From assembly GCF_021730395.1 (NCBI RefSeq), contig NC_069363.1:48041001-48105000 (forward strand): 64,000 bases of DNA. Reading direction: 5' to 3'. The notes under the pieces are model-generated. The model did no database searches, had not been told where the DNA came from, and worked only from the letters and a program-made list of their open reading frames with translations. Positions 25,901-35,546 of this stretch are shown here, one piece after another. A program made the position numbers and the translations under genes. Source of the stretch: Mercenaria mercenaria (lineage: Eukaryota > Mollusca > Bivalvia > Venerida > Veneridae). Within the stretch, counting starts at the first letter, position 1. Every line of letters starts with the position of its first letter.

Positions 25901-28900
25901 GACAGCATTAAAGAAAAAGCATGGAAACGTATAAATATAATGAGAACCTTAAAATTTATTCTTGACCGCAAGTCACTGGAAACTACCTATCTGTCTTTTA
26001 TACGGCCCCTCTTGGAGTATTCTGAAGTCGTATGGGATAACATTACCCAGTACGATGAATTTGAACTTGAGAAAATACAACTCGAAGCATGCAGAATCAT
26101 TACTCGAGCCACTAAACTCGTTTCTTTTGATAATCTTTACAAAGAAACTGGTTTCCAATCCCTAAAGGTCAGAAGAAAAAAACACAAACTCACTCTTTTC
26201 TATAAAATAAAAAAACATTTAACACCACAGTATATTTCCTCCTTGGTACCTGAAACTGTTGCGCAAACATCTGCATACAATCTTAGAAATGCCGGCTCTT
26301 CTAGAAACCTGCATTGTCGTACCCAACTTTTTGCTAACTCATTTCTGCCATCAACTGTCACTGATTGGAACCAACTACCGTTAGATTACAGGAATTCCCC
26401 TACTTTAAGTATATTCAAAAGACAACTTTATTCAGACGTACAGAAAGTCCCATGCCACTATTATGCAGGTGAACGCAAATACCAGATTCTTCATGGGAGA
26501 CTTAGGACTCACTGCAGCTCTCTGAATGAACATCTCTTTTCAAAAAATATTGTAAATAATCCATTGTGTGATTGTGGGGAGGAAGAAAACACATCATTTC
26601 TTTTTCAAGTGTCCCTTATACCAAAGGGAACGCACAGATCTCCTAAACAATATTAGGCCAATAACCACTGTGACACTAAATACACTGTTGTATGGTGATC
26701 CTTCAATTTCAAGCACACTAATGAATCAATATTCTCACATGTACACAAATATAAACAGAAAACAAAGAGATTTGATAGGTAGCTTAAACAGTTTTCACAA
26801 CTATATCTATGACGATAGCTCCATTTCCCAGGTTTATGCCATCCTGGCCCTACTAAATAGCTTAAAGAAAAGTCCTTAAATTTCCATGTGTCTCAAGTGA
26901 CATTCCTGACCTGTTAATCTCAACTTCTCTATTTTACTCCCTACTTTCTATTCTAGTTTTTAAGATTTATACATAATAAGGTTGTTTACGTTCAGAATTA
27001 AGTTTATATAAACAGTTCAAATTTTACTTCCGAAAATGTATTCCTTTTCCAGCTTATTTTTATACTACAACTTGACAAATTTATATTTCATACCATATTG
27101 ATAAATGAAGAATCTGCAAGCAAAAAATTTAAGATAGATTACTTATTTTGTTACCGTTGAAATTATATTGTGTACAGGGAGAGAGTTTCTTAAAAAAGCT
27201 AATAGCTTCCTACTCAATCCTTTATGTTAATATATGTAATATTGTAACAACTGAAATTATGATAAATAAAATATTGTTTAAACCAATGAAAACAATCAAG
27301 GCCTTCTTGTGATTTATCGTCTAATTTAACACTGTTCATCGTTCAGATGCTTTAGTATTTAACTCAATTCCATTCCAACGCATCTGAACTCTGAACCGTG
27401 GTAAATCAGACGATAAATCACTCGTTTGTTAAATAAAGTATCATAAATGAATATACTGAACTGTGTTCATTTGAAGAATAATCTATTTAGATAAATCAAC
27501 AGGCTTAAATATACTAGCAGAATGCCCTAATAGACTAGCTAAATGTCTATGCTTTCAAAACTTAAAAAAATACATACTATTTAGAATACAAATATGATAT
27601 GAGCCGTGCCATTAGAAAACCAACATAGTGGGTATGCGACCAGCATGGATCCAGACCAGCCTGCGCATCCGCGCAGTCTGGTCAGGCTCCATGCTGTTCG
27701 CTTTTAAAGCCTATTGGAATTGGAGAAACTGTTAGCGAACAGCATGGAGGCTGGTCTGGATCCATGCTGGTCGCATACCCACTATGTTGGTTTTCCCATG
27801 GCACGGCTCATATGGTATTAGACTTTTAGATTATATTGTGCAATATTAAAACTGTGTCTTTTGTAACGCATGTTGAAAAAATCCAACTCTACAACAAATA
27901 AAAAAGAAAAAATATGAAATGAAATGTTCAGATATAACAAGTGTATTGTATTTTTATACTGATTTCTCAGTCAATATGATGTCAACACTGCATTTTCGTA
28001 TAAAACTGTTAACATAGTAATCAATTATTAATTACAATTGTTTTTACCAAGTATGAAAACGTGATACATTAAAATTTCCGTTTCGAAGAAATGACTTGCT
28101 TACCAACTGGCAGTTATTTCCAAAAATCGTCTTTCACAAATCATATTTGAGACAAATTATTTGCAAAAATCGTCTTTCACAAATAAATATTTGAGACAAA
28201 ATAACGTTTTAAACTACCACAGAACTTCTTCTTTAAAGTAGTTTAGTGTATATTTTAAGGTAACGTAGAAAATGGCTATTATGGCAAAACGTCCCAACAT
28301 CCAGATGACAGAAAACGGAAACCTATACCACAGCTATTTTTAATTTGTTTACAAGTTCATCCCCAGCTTTTATTATATTTGACTGGCTTATCGTAGTAGG
28401 TTGTCCCCCTTGAAAATTATCCGATAATCAATATTGGTTTCCATATTGATATGACTTTGAGCAATAGATTATATAGGAAATTTATTTTTAATGATTAACT
28501 TCAAATATGTATTTTGGTTTGTGAATATTTTATCAGATATGACAGTAAACTTCAATTTCTTCTCTTCAATTTGATGTAAAAATATTTATTCTAACTAAAC
28601 ATCTTCTTGCTTCCAATTTTGTTTTAAAAGTATCACCGTCGCTTATATTGAACATATAGTGAAAAACAGTAAACTTATCAATTTCTCTTACTTTAGAGGC
28701 AAATAAATCATATTTTCCAAAGCATAACAATTTATTATCACATATGTAGGTATTCTTGACTTTATAAACAATACAATAATATAACTTTAAGTGTAATAGG
28801 GTAAAGGCTTCTTGCTTCCATTTTACTTCAAAGTATATCAAGAAATAAAAAACTTGTGGATTTCTTAAAGTTCTGATGTAACTTAAACCGTGTTAATTTA

Positions 28901-31900
28901 CGGAACTGCATATACCAACAACTGACGTACGATTCAATATAGTGTTTTGAAATAATAACGTTCATAATTGTCTAATTAGTAAAAAAAGAACAGAATAGAA
29001 CAGAGCTTTGATATTTCCCCAAACTGTTTATGAGAACAATACGAATCAACATAAATTACATAAGTTCCGACTGAAAGCTAAATATCTTTCAAATATTGAA
29101 ATATTTGGCGAAAGGACAAAAACTACTTCAAAAAATAAATTTTAATGAAATAGTGGGGGCCTCCGTGGCCGAGTGGTTAAGGTCGCTGACTTCAAATCTG
29201 TTGCCCCCTCATCGATGTGGGTTCGAGCCACACTCGGAACCCTCACTCGGGGCGTTGAATTCTTCATGTGAGGAAGCCATTACGGAAGGTCGGTGGTTCT
29301 ACCCAGGTGCTGGCTTGTGATGAAATAATGCACGGAAGGGTACCTGGGGTCTTCCTCCACCATTAAAGCCGGAAAGTCGCCATATGACCTATCGTGTGTC
29401 GGTGCAACGTTAAATCCAACAAAAAATGAAATAGTGTAATTTGCAAGTTAGGCGCTCACTAAAAGCTGGTAAGAGGGGAAAGAGGATGTGTGCATTTATT
29501 TAAAGCCCTGCTTCCCGGCTATTCAAATTCTTTTGTGTATATGCAACCCATGATTACAATAGGTAACAGTTAACGGCCACGTGCCACACTTTAGCACGCA
29601 AAACCACAGATATTTCATATAGAATTTTATATAAAATAGACTCTATTTTGACAGGCGTTACTGTTCATAGTCATGGTTTACATGCTTTTTCAGTGACAAT
29701 TCAAGGTTAAAATGTTTGACGGGAGCAGGGCTTTAAACAAAAGACACAGCATAGTTTCTTTGATGTTCAAAGAAAGGGTGAAATTAACAGACGCGCAATA
29801 TCATGCCTATTTTAGAAATGAAATCCAAGCTTACAAAAATTGGCACGCTTTTCATGAGTTTGCTCGCACAGCAGGATTATCTCTTTAGTACGACCTACAT
29901 TTTTTGTCACGGTTTTGTTCGTGGAAAGCATGAAAAACAGGCACCTTTACAGCTAACGACTTTAGTTTACGCGATCAATTTGATTTAATGATAAATTGTA
30001 TAGTATGTACAAACACATATCTGAATGGCATATTTGATTTATGTATAATCAAGTAACTTAGACACTATAAATAAGGAAACAGGATGAATCAGAGCTAATT
30101 GTTTAACAAAATGAGTTAGGATCTATATGATACACATACACCAATGCTGATCAGAAAAAAAATCAGAAACTTGATTCATAATACAATAGATTCTTTTTGT
30201 CTTTGATTTCTGTGGAAAACCTTGGATCACGACCAGTTAATAAAACATGTGTGTTCGTGTTTTAGTAACATGTATGTTTTTTTTAAATTTGTCAAATTAC
30301 TCGGGCTTTTCTTCCCCATTGCCTGTCAAATACAGTATTGCTTAGTTTATTACTTTATTTTATCATGTTTTAAAGAGTAAACATCTAGGCATGAAAGTTA
30401 AACAAAAGTACCGTTATATAGACAAGAAAAATCAGTCAAAATGGGAATTTTATCATGTTTTAAAGAGTAAACATCTAGGCATGAAAGTTAAATAAAAGTA
30501 CCGTTATATAGACAAGAAAAATCAGTCAAAATGGGAATACATGTATCATCACAAAAGTTTCGTTTTTCTCGAGGAAAACTATTATGTATGCATGTGTTTG
30601 TGGGAAAGCTCGTTTATGAAATAATTCTCAGATTTTAACGTTTGGCGGGATTCAAAGTTTCAAAAGAAAAGAAATTTATTTAAATGTTTTCATTTTCTGT
30701 TACATGACAACACGAATTTCGCAATATCAGAAGCTAACATAATGTTGTGGGTTTTTTTTACAGAAACGTTTTATATCTTTGCATGAATAAAACTTCTATA
30801 TGAATCTATAAAACATGATTTATATCAAAAACTGGCTACATATTTTGTTGCTGTCTATGGAGTAACATGCGACCTTATTTTCCGTGTATTACGGTTACTT
30901 AAAGCAAAATATTAGATCAATGCAAAATCCATAACAAAGAATTAAATTATTGACTTAGGTCATGAATGACACGACTTTAGCTAATGTAAGGGAGTCAATC
31001 CAGTTTGAAGAGAATTGCTTTCACACAGTCAGCAATGAAGGGAGAGAATTCTTGCAAATTCTCGTTAAAAGCTGACCATGTGCTAACATTAAAATTGACC
31101 ATAAGACAGAAATATTGCCCTTTAAATCAATGACGGAATTATGAGCAATTGCCAAGACAGTTATGATAAACTTATTAAACTTTATACTTAACTTTTATTA
31201 ACTGTTCATATACGTAAAATACCGCAATGCTTACTTTATTAATTTGATAACATGGAATTTTATCATGCTTATGAAGTGCGATAATCCAGTAAACATATGT
31301 AAAGTTATTTTTCAAGATCAGTTTTCTAATGTAATGGAAGTCACTTAACCTACCAACAGTACCATAAAATACATAGTATCCTAAAGTAAGAGAACCATTC
31401 CCAACATTTACGATACGTTTCAGCACCTCGCCTTGATCTTTAGCTGGAGCCCTGCTAGGATATTAAACAAAAAGGATGAAGCTGTCCCGATATAGGTATA
31501 ATGTCGGAATGTCGGCAAAATGTCCCGCTATAGGGCCGACGTCGGGCCGTTGTAGTGCCGCAAAGTCTTGAAATCGGTAGGGATCGACATCAATCAGTGT
31601 AACTATTTCGTACGTCGGATTGACATCGGGCCGATATTGGATTCTCTAATATAACTCAAAATATTATTGATAACCATAAAAAAGTAATCTAATTGTTTAT
31701 ATGTGCTAATTTGTTAAGCAAATACGATGTATGCCAGAATTAATCAAACTAGGTTCAAAACAAAATTTGTAGATGGTATTTATCAAGATTTTATATGTAA
31801 TAAAGGGGGGTAAAAATTAAGATGCATTTTTATTTTTATGTAAAATGCCGCCAAAGAAATATTTATATTTACAAAAGAATGAAAATACAGATATGTTTAA

Positions 31901-34900
31901 AATTCTAATTGAACAATTTTAATAGTGTTAGGAATATACAGAAAGCTTACGTAACTATATAAAACATGCAGTATATAGTTGTGAAAAATAATATATCAGT
32001 AAAATCAAATAAGCATCATTCACATGAAGCGAAACACATCAGTTCTCAAGAAAATTACTCTGAGAATTTATAAGGTGTATATTTTAAGAAAACTTTGATA
32101 AAGCACTGCGTGTCACACTATTTCGCGACCACGATATGATCTGCCAATATCGGGCCGATATCATTTTGATGTTGGCCAAATATCGTTTGCCAATATTGGA
32201 CCGATGTCATTATGATGTCGGCCCGATACGGTCTGCCGACGTCGGGCCGATATCATTCCTATTTGCAGCCGAAATTGAAGCCGATATCGGGCCGTTATAG
32301 ACAATGACGTCGGTATGATTTCGGGCCGATATAGAATGCTGGGTGGGTGTGCTATATTAGTGCTGATAACGTGTTTGAGGATTATGTAAGCTGTAAATTA
32401 AAGATTTCTCTCTTTTTTTACATTTCTAGACCTACTGAGTAAGATTTTGAAAGCAAACAAAATGCCGAAAGATCTATTGTGCATTCTACTTAACATAAGA
32501 TGTTTACAAACTATGAATATAAATGGAAGGGTACACTCAATGCAAGACAATTCGTAAGTAAGCTAAAGTCAGTTTGCGTAAGATTATTTATATTCGACAC
32601 CGATACTCAATATGGGCAAGTCTTCAAGAAGACCGTTGGTAGATTGAGTAAAACGAAAGTGCAAGATGCAAAAGATTCCATACTCCAATTTCAGGTTCTA
32701 CCCTTGTTCTTTAGCATGCCAGGTGAGGTGTAAAGCACTCAAAATACGTGTCTAACCCGATATTAATTGTTTTAGTTAGATGAGCAGAGGGGTGGGGACA
32801 GAACTAATGGTCCTTCGTTTTGTAGCCAAACACTTTTACCACTGGACCGCTGCACCCATTCTGCCAATAGTTTGGTAGTATAAAAGAAGTCGAGAAAAAT
32901 TTACTAAAACGTTACCTGACAATAAAGAAAAGTATGCACCAATTGTGACCCACTTTACCATTCTTGCACTTGTCAAATTTCTCGCTTTTATAAGGTAAAT
33001 GACGGCAATAAAACATGCCAATAGTGCGATGGACGTTTGTATTTGCCATGGCCTATATGGATGATAATCACCCTCGAAACCTGTAATGAAAAAGCTATTA
33101 TGAGCCTTAACGTGCATTACTGACAACGTGCACAATAGGATTAACTAGGATATTTAGTGAAACAGTTGCAGCACTATGTTATCGGTAAATGATGTCATGT
33201 ACTTAAATTTTGCATTTCTTTTCAGAGGTCTACACTTATATTTTTGGTCTAGAAATAAGTCATGTGCAAAACTGACAGGTTACATTTTTTCGCTCAGGTT
33301 ATTCATTGTCCAGAATGTATGTTTCAAAATTACTTATCATTTTTTACAGCTGACTAGGTAATTCAATGACATGATAATTAAAACCGCCCAGTATTTTGAA
33401 CATGCCGAGTAAACAATATGTCAATCAAAGCTGAATAAGCTCGCGATGTATCTCCTGTAAAATGAGGTTTTTTTTATATACTTTAGTATCATTTCTAGAC
33501 TCATTCTTGTCGTTAGAACTTTGCAAGCATGATACGCGCATATATTATTATAGTTATTTCAGATCATGATATGTTAAAGAAACGTTAGAGTTAAATATTG
33601 ATACTTATGTTATGAAAGAATTTAGATAGTAAGAATATCAAATAGTAGTTTATTGAAGAGCTAATCTTAAACCGCAAAATACTGTGTAGATCGCGGTTGA
33701 ATCACTCGCCCAACCTTCTTTCAAATGTTTGTGTCACGTAAAGACAAGTGTCCTGCCAACGATTGCTTGACTTCAAATTTTTTCCATTTCTCGTTTGTTT
33801 GTGAAGGAGTCATATCGCGATCTACACAATATTTTATCAATACTTTCTGCGCCGCGATCTTATCTGACGTCGTCATTTCTGAAAGTGCGTGCGACTTCAA
33901 AATTACGTCACTATTTAAACCTAAGTGAGGTCAAAGACTTGAAATGCAATATAATTACGCGCCACATATTGCCGTTAACGACGATATAAATTTTAATCCT
34001 GTGAGATGTATATCGGGAAAGTTACATGAATTTAAAAGGAAGCCACTTCTTTTTGTAGAAGGTAAACAGCGTGCGCCGACTAGCACTGATTGCCGTCCAT
34101 TATTGGACACATACTCAAATAATATGACAGATATTTAATTTTTACACTCTATAGTTCTGTCGAGTATACATTGAAATAACATCAGTTAAAATCATTATTT
34201 GATGCGTCGTTTATTTTGGAAATAATGAAAAATAGTTCGCGATTTTCTGGGACAACCCTCGTGAAATTCGAACTGCAAAATGATAAAAGCAGAGAGCAAT
34301 TCAAATTACAAAGTGCAAAAGAGACTGAAATGTTAAATTTCAAAGCCAGTGCCCCAAATAACACCGTCATTTTTAGAAATTGAATCGCGTCTCAACAAAT
34401 ATCTTGAACCGCAAAAAATAGAAATTGAGTTTGCAGTTCATACTTCAGAATAATTTGCAGTTTGCTATTCAATTTAAAATACACTAAATCTTAGAACACC
34501 CAGACTAAAATGTTTAATTCCGTCTCTATGTATTTAGAATTTCAAAGCACATTTTAATATTATACCTGGATGAATTAAAAGCTTTGTTCCGCTCCACGAA
34601 TTATTTAAAGCTTGCGATTCCAATCACAAAGAAAAGCTAGTCTTAAATCAGAAATCTTAGACGTTAAATAAGAAAAAAGCAACTCTGTTAAATTTAAATG
34701 TAAATTAATACTTTTGGTTTTCTTAACGTCTCGCATTGTTTGGTCAAACAGAGGCGTTCAAAATAGCGCTAATGGAGAGATAGATATATTTTGACACTTG
34801 ATTTCAGTGTCTAATGTCTTAAATCACATGTACATTTGTATCAAAAAGCACATATATATTACTGCTAGGAGAAACAACATTTTATGATCGAAATAAATCA

Positions 34901-35546
34901 TACTTTTATATTACTGATATACGTACAGCATTGGGAATTAAAGTTATTTGTAATTACAGGTTTTTCGGTGAAATTCTGATAAATTAGATTTTACTATATA
35001 TAAAGTATATATAATGAAGAAAAACTAGATATTTTCTACTGAGAGAAAACTATCATGTTTATACAAAGTCTGGTTATAACCACTTATAAAACATGGAATG
35101 AAAAGAAAATCAAATATTTTAGTTTTACATAAACGATAAATATCTTTCACCTAATGAACCAAAGATTTTATATTAAGCACCTGGTGTTCACTCGATGAAA
35201 TACATTTTGATTTTACACTAAAACAAACAAATTGCCTCTATTTATAAAACATTGTATACACTTTTGCATAGCTGAAACGACGGTGTAGAAAGAATAAAAG
35301 CCATTTTCTTGGTCTCGCGGCGTCGTAAAATGAAATCTTACCCCTAAAAATTGACATTGTTTCACAGGTATTGGTACATGTCACTGTATACCATAAGCCA
35401 GTATGATAGCTGTAGTCATTGGCTTCGTATTTATATCTGGACCATCCGGGAGACACAAATCCGGCCAACTGCAGAACTCCCGAGAAAACCATCCCAAGTG
35501 AGAGATACTTAAACATTGGTTCCAGTGATATTTGTGCAGTTGCCAT
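16707..35546 (-). CDS. Claudin/PMP22-like four-transmembrane protein, spliced gene (3 coding exons)
   Basis: Three minus-strand exons join to 188 residues: 35342-35546, 32916-33080 and 16707-16903. Each junction has GT-AG borders (AGGG|GTAAGA to ATTACAG|GTTTCG; GTCAG|GTAACG to ATTTCAG|GAATC) and both introns are phase 1, so the frame closes exactly. TM1 about 10-32; an extracellular loop with Trp35, Gly50-Leu51-Trp52, Cys57 and Cys61, the W-GLW-C-C signature of the claudin/PMP22/EMP superfamily; TM2 about 81-99; TM3 about 110-135; TM4 about 147-174; short cytoplasmic tail ending LSSL. The two loop cysteines are closer together than in classic claudins. Such proteins act in cell junctions or as membrane organisers; the exact role here is unknown. 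Introns are 16.0 kb and 2.3 kb and filled with mobile elements. A non-coding first exon may lie further upstream. Confidence 0.88.
17227..17458. mobile_element. Palindromic MITE, copy 1 (TA target)
   Basis: Starts TGAGCCGTGCCATGGGAAAA and ends with its reverse complement; flanked by TA on both sides, consistent with a Tc1/mariner-type target. The whole 232 bp is nearly one hairpin, built from repeated GGATCCATGCTG and CCAGACTGCGC words. It sits in intron 2 of the claudin-like gene. Confidence 0.8.
17459..18582. other. Intron 2 sequence, no feature seen
   Basis: AT-rich intronic DNA. A 105-residue minus-strand frame at 17491-17808 is rich in Lys, Ile, Phe and His with no domain. Confidence 0.4.
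18583..18860 (+). mobile_element. SINE with tRNA-derived head and conserved tail domain
   Basis: The head (18583-18659) has a pol III A-box region TTAGCTCAATAGGGAGAGCG and B-box GAGTTCGATCCCC in tRNA spacing. The body ends with TGACTGAAATACTGTTGAAA and AACAACGGCGTTAGACCCAA, matching the shared 3' domain I recall from metazoan 'Meta-domain' SINEs described in bivalves. It is in intron 2 of the claudin-like gene, antisense to it. Confidence 0.75.
18861..20360. other. Intron 2 sequence, no feature seen
   Basis: AT-rich. Two open plus-strand frames (19569-19868 and 19862-20128) overlap end to start but look like chance AT-rich frames: rich in Ser, Phe and Ile, with no domain and no match within the window. 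Confidence 0.4.
20363..20380. promoter_or_regulatory. Tandem CRE-like palindromes
   Basis: TGACGTCA occurs at 20363-20370 and again at 20373-20380, followed by a third partial GATGACC, that is, a 10-bp GATGACGTCA repeat. The octamer is the canonical CREB/ATF site. The intronic context makes function uncertain. Confidence 0.35.
20530..21740 (-). mobile_element. Penelope-like retroelement fragments
   Basis: On the minus strand the segment at about 21420-21740 has a GIY-YIG endonuclease-like block: CGIQYVGQAGRS at about 21665-21700, then a basic stretch. The frame 20378-21163 has blocks I recall from the region preceding the Penelope-like reverse transcriptase: KYFRNSEVLIICYKFKTPVG, CECKHSKCCYSDAGHVITG and WCRRENADPNALSSW. 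In the standard element the endonuclease is C-terminal. Here it comes first, so this is probably two partial copies head to tail, as Penelope-like elements often show. Both are decayed. No intact reverse transcriptase core is present. The last 40-50 residues of the 20378 frame do not look like the family. Confidence 0.55.
21780..22370 (-). repeat. Non-coding 3' region of a retroelement family, copy 2
   Basis: Shares ordered blocks with 11995-12150, including GGGGCACCGCCTTGGAACGG at 22231. The coding-looking frames here are Cys- and Val-rich readings of CA-rich sequence (CACACACA-type words at 22170-22205) and are not genes. Confidence 0.45.
22396..22516. repeat. Dispersed foldback repeat, copy 2, left half
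   Basis: Matches 3868-4000. It is interrupted at 22516 by the LINE and resumes at 27298-27425. The last 13 bases, AATGAAAACAATC (22504-22516), are repeated at 27285-27297 as the LINE target duplication. Confidence 0.65.
22840..23942 (+). pseudogene. LINE endonuclease domain, frame-broken
   Basis: Two frames (22840-23223; 23265-23942) carry successive parts of an AP endonuclease. The first has GDVHENLGPES then HYNVQS and TETWLSND; the second has YRPPNSSP and GDFNLD, the metal-binding Asn/Asp block. Between them the reading frame shifts near 23215; the bridging sequence still encodes a family-like EIAGVECIWIEL block in another frame. Only the first part of the endonuclease fold is well kept in one frame. 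Confidence 0.8.
24179..24916 (+). pseudogene. LINE reverse transcriptase domain
   Basis: A 245-residue frame covers RT fingers and palm: GPYNVNDRILKEL at the start, NNRPISLLSTI, FCDISKAFDRVWH (first catalytic Asp), AGVPQGSILGPLLF, and FADDTSLYT (catalytic pair). After about 24890 the frame is lost by a deletion that removes the segment normally linking the palm to the HKHLG region, shortly before the hAT-type insertion. Confidence 0.88.
24921..25814. mobile_element. Non-autonomous hAT-type DNA element inserted in the LINE
   Basis: The ends are inverted: TAGGGGTGCGTATCGG on the left and CCGGTACGCACCCCTA on the right (one mismatch). An exact 8-bp duplication, ATAAATGG, flanks it (24913-24920 and 25815-25822), which fits hAT. 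Subterminal GATCGATA words recur near both ends, as expected for hAT transposase sites. No transposase is encoded in its 894 bp. Short frames inside are non-coding. Confidence 0.88.
25823..26879 (+). pseudogene. LINE C-terminal region
   Basis: Downstream of the hAT insertion the LINE resumes with GVLINEVTSHKHLGVTFS, then IRPLLEYSEVVWDN, LDYRNSPTLSIFKRQL and the Cys-rich NNPLCDCGEEENTS block, and ends at LNSLKKSP. Frames change near 25934 and near 26600. Confidence 0.8.
26880..27284 (+). other. LINE 3' untranslated tail
   Basis: Non-coding AT-rich tail ending AAATAAAATATTGTTTAAACC directly before the right target duplication. Confidence 0.6.
27298..27425. repeat. Dispersed foldback repeat, copy 2, right half
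   Basis: Continues copy 2 after the LINE. TGATTTATCGTCTAATTTA with TTCATCGTTCAGATGC pairs with GCATCTGAACTCTGAACC and GACGATAAATCA, giving a hairpin-forming end. Matches 3985-4165. Confidence 0.65.
27600..27810. mobile_element. Palindromic MITE, copy 2 (TA target)
   Basis: Same family as 17227-17458: TGAGCCGTGCCATTAGAAAA to TTTTCCCATGGCACGGCTCA, with TA on both sides. About 20 bp shorter than copy 1, having lost part of one inner arm. Confidence 0.8.
27811..29143. other. Intron 2 sequence with a short tandem duplication
   Basis: AT-rich. A unit of about 50 bp with AAAAATCGTCTTTCACAAAT and ATTTGAGACAAA occurs twice in tandem at about 28120-28202. No gene seen. Confidence 0.4.
29156..29424 (+). 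mobile_element. tRNA-headed SINE with intact target duplication
   Basis: The head reads GCCTCCGTGGCCGAGTGG (A-box, Leu/Ser-type) and GTGGGTTCGAGCC (B-box). The body ends GTCGGTGCAACGTTAAATCC plus a short A-rich tail. A 12-bp direct repeat AATGAAATAGTG flanks it (29144-29155 and 29425-29436). The 74-residue frame inside is a reading of the SINE and not a gene. Confidence 0.85.
29437..31479. other. Intron 2 sequence
   Basis: AT-rich, no exon supported. It contains the 90-bp tandem duplication listed separately. Confidence 0.4.
30358..30537. repeat. 90-bp perfect-type tandem duplication
   Basis: 30358-30447 and 30448-30537 are adjacent copies differing at about one position (AACAAAAG versus AATAAAAG). 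This points to a very recent duplication, or an assembly artefact. Confidence 0.9.
31480..32345. mobile_element. Element with GGGCCGATAT-type repeats at both ends
   Basis: Both borders are dense in a near-palindromic word (ATCGGGCCGATAT and variants such as GACGTCGGGCCG). The right border (32130-32345) has about three tandem units of 45-47 bp, each with a CTGCCAATATCGGGCCGATA-like core. The middle (31650-32120) is ordinary AT-rich DNA. I recall similar repeats in marine invertebrate genomes. No protein encoded. Confidence 0.5.
32916..33080 (-). CDS. Claudin-like gene, coding exon 2
   Basis: A 165-base exon with acceptor TTTCATTACAG and donor CAG|GTAACG. It encodes residues 69-124: a loop with GDYHPYRPWQIQ, TM2 (TSIALLACFIAVIYLI) and most of TM3 (VKWVTIGAYFSLLSG). 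Confidence 0.85.
33081..35341 (-). other. Claudin-like gene intron 1
   Basis: 2.26 kb. Mostly AT-rich; 33690-34100 is less AT-rich and holds CRE-like words (TGACGTCGTCA, TTACGTCAC), so an intronic regulatory element is possible. Open frames here lack domains. Confidence 0.4.
35342..35546 (-). CDS. Claudin-like gene, first coding exon
   Basis: Starts at the ATG of MATAQISLEPMFKYL and encodes TM1 (YLSLGMVFSGVLQLAGFV) and the Trp-GLW-Cys-Cys loop, ending at donor AGGG|GTAAGA. A possible acceptor, just upstream of the ATG, suggests a further non-coding exon; this is uncertain. Confidence 0.85.

Larger units (their letters stand above)
22517..27284 (+). mobile_element. Non-LTR retrotransposon (LINE, Jockey/CR1-like), degraded
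   Basis: Bounded by a perfect 13-bp target duplication (AATGAAAACAATC), so both ends are known; minus its own 0.9-kb insertion it is about 3.87 kb. It carries an AP-like endonuclease (HYNVQS; GTCYRPPNS; GDFNLD), a reverse transcriptase (PISLLSTIRKALE; FCDISKAFDRVWH; AGVPQGSILGPLLF; FADDTSLYT) and a C-terminal region ending in a Cys-rich CDCGEEENTS block. It ends in an AATAAAATATTG tail rather than poly(A). Several frame breaks are visible: near 23215 in the endonuclease, between about 23500 and 23610, a deletion after the FADDT block near 24890, and breaks near 25934 and 26600. It is dead. It lies in intron 2 of the claudin-like gene on the opposite strand. Confidence 0.9.

Noticed and set aside
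29096-29320. 74-residue frame with VAEWLRSLTSN
   Set aside because: It lies inside the tRNA-headed SINE with a target duplication.
32500-32733. 77-residue plus-strand frame in the claudin-like intron
   Set aside because: No recognisable domain, opposite strand to the host gene, and no partner exon found.
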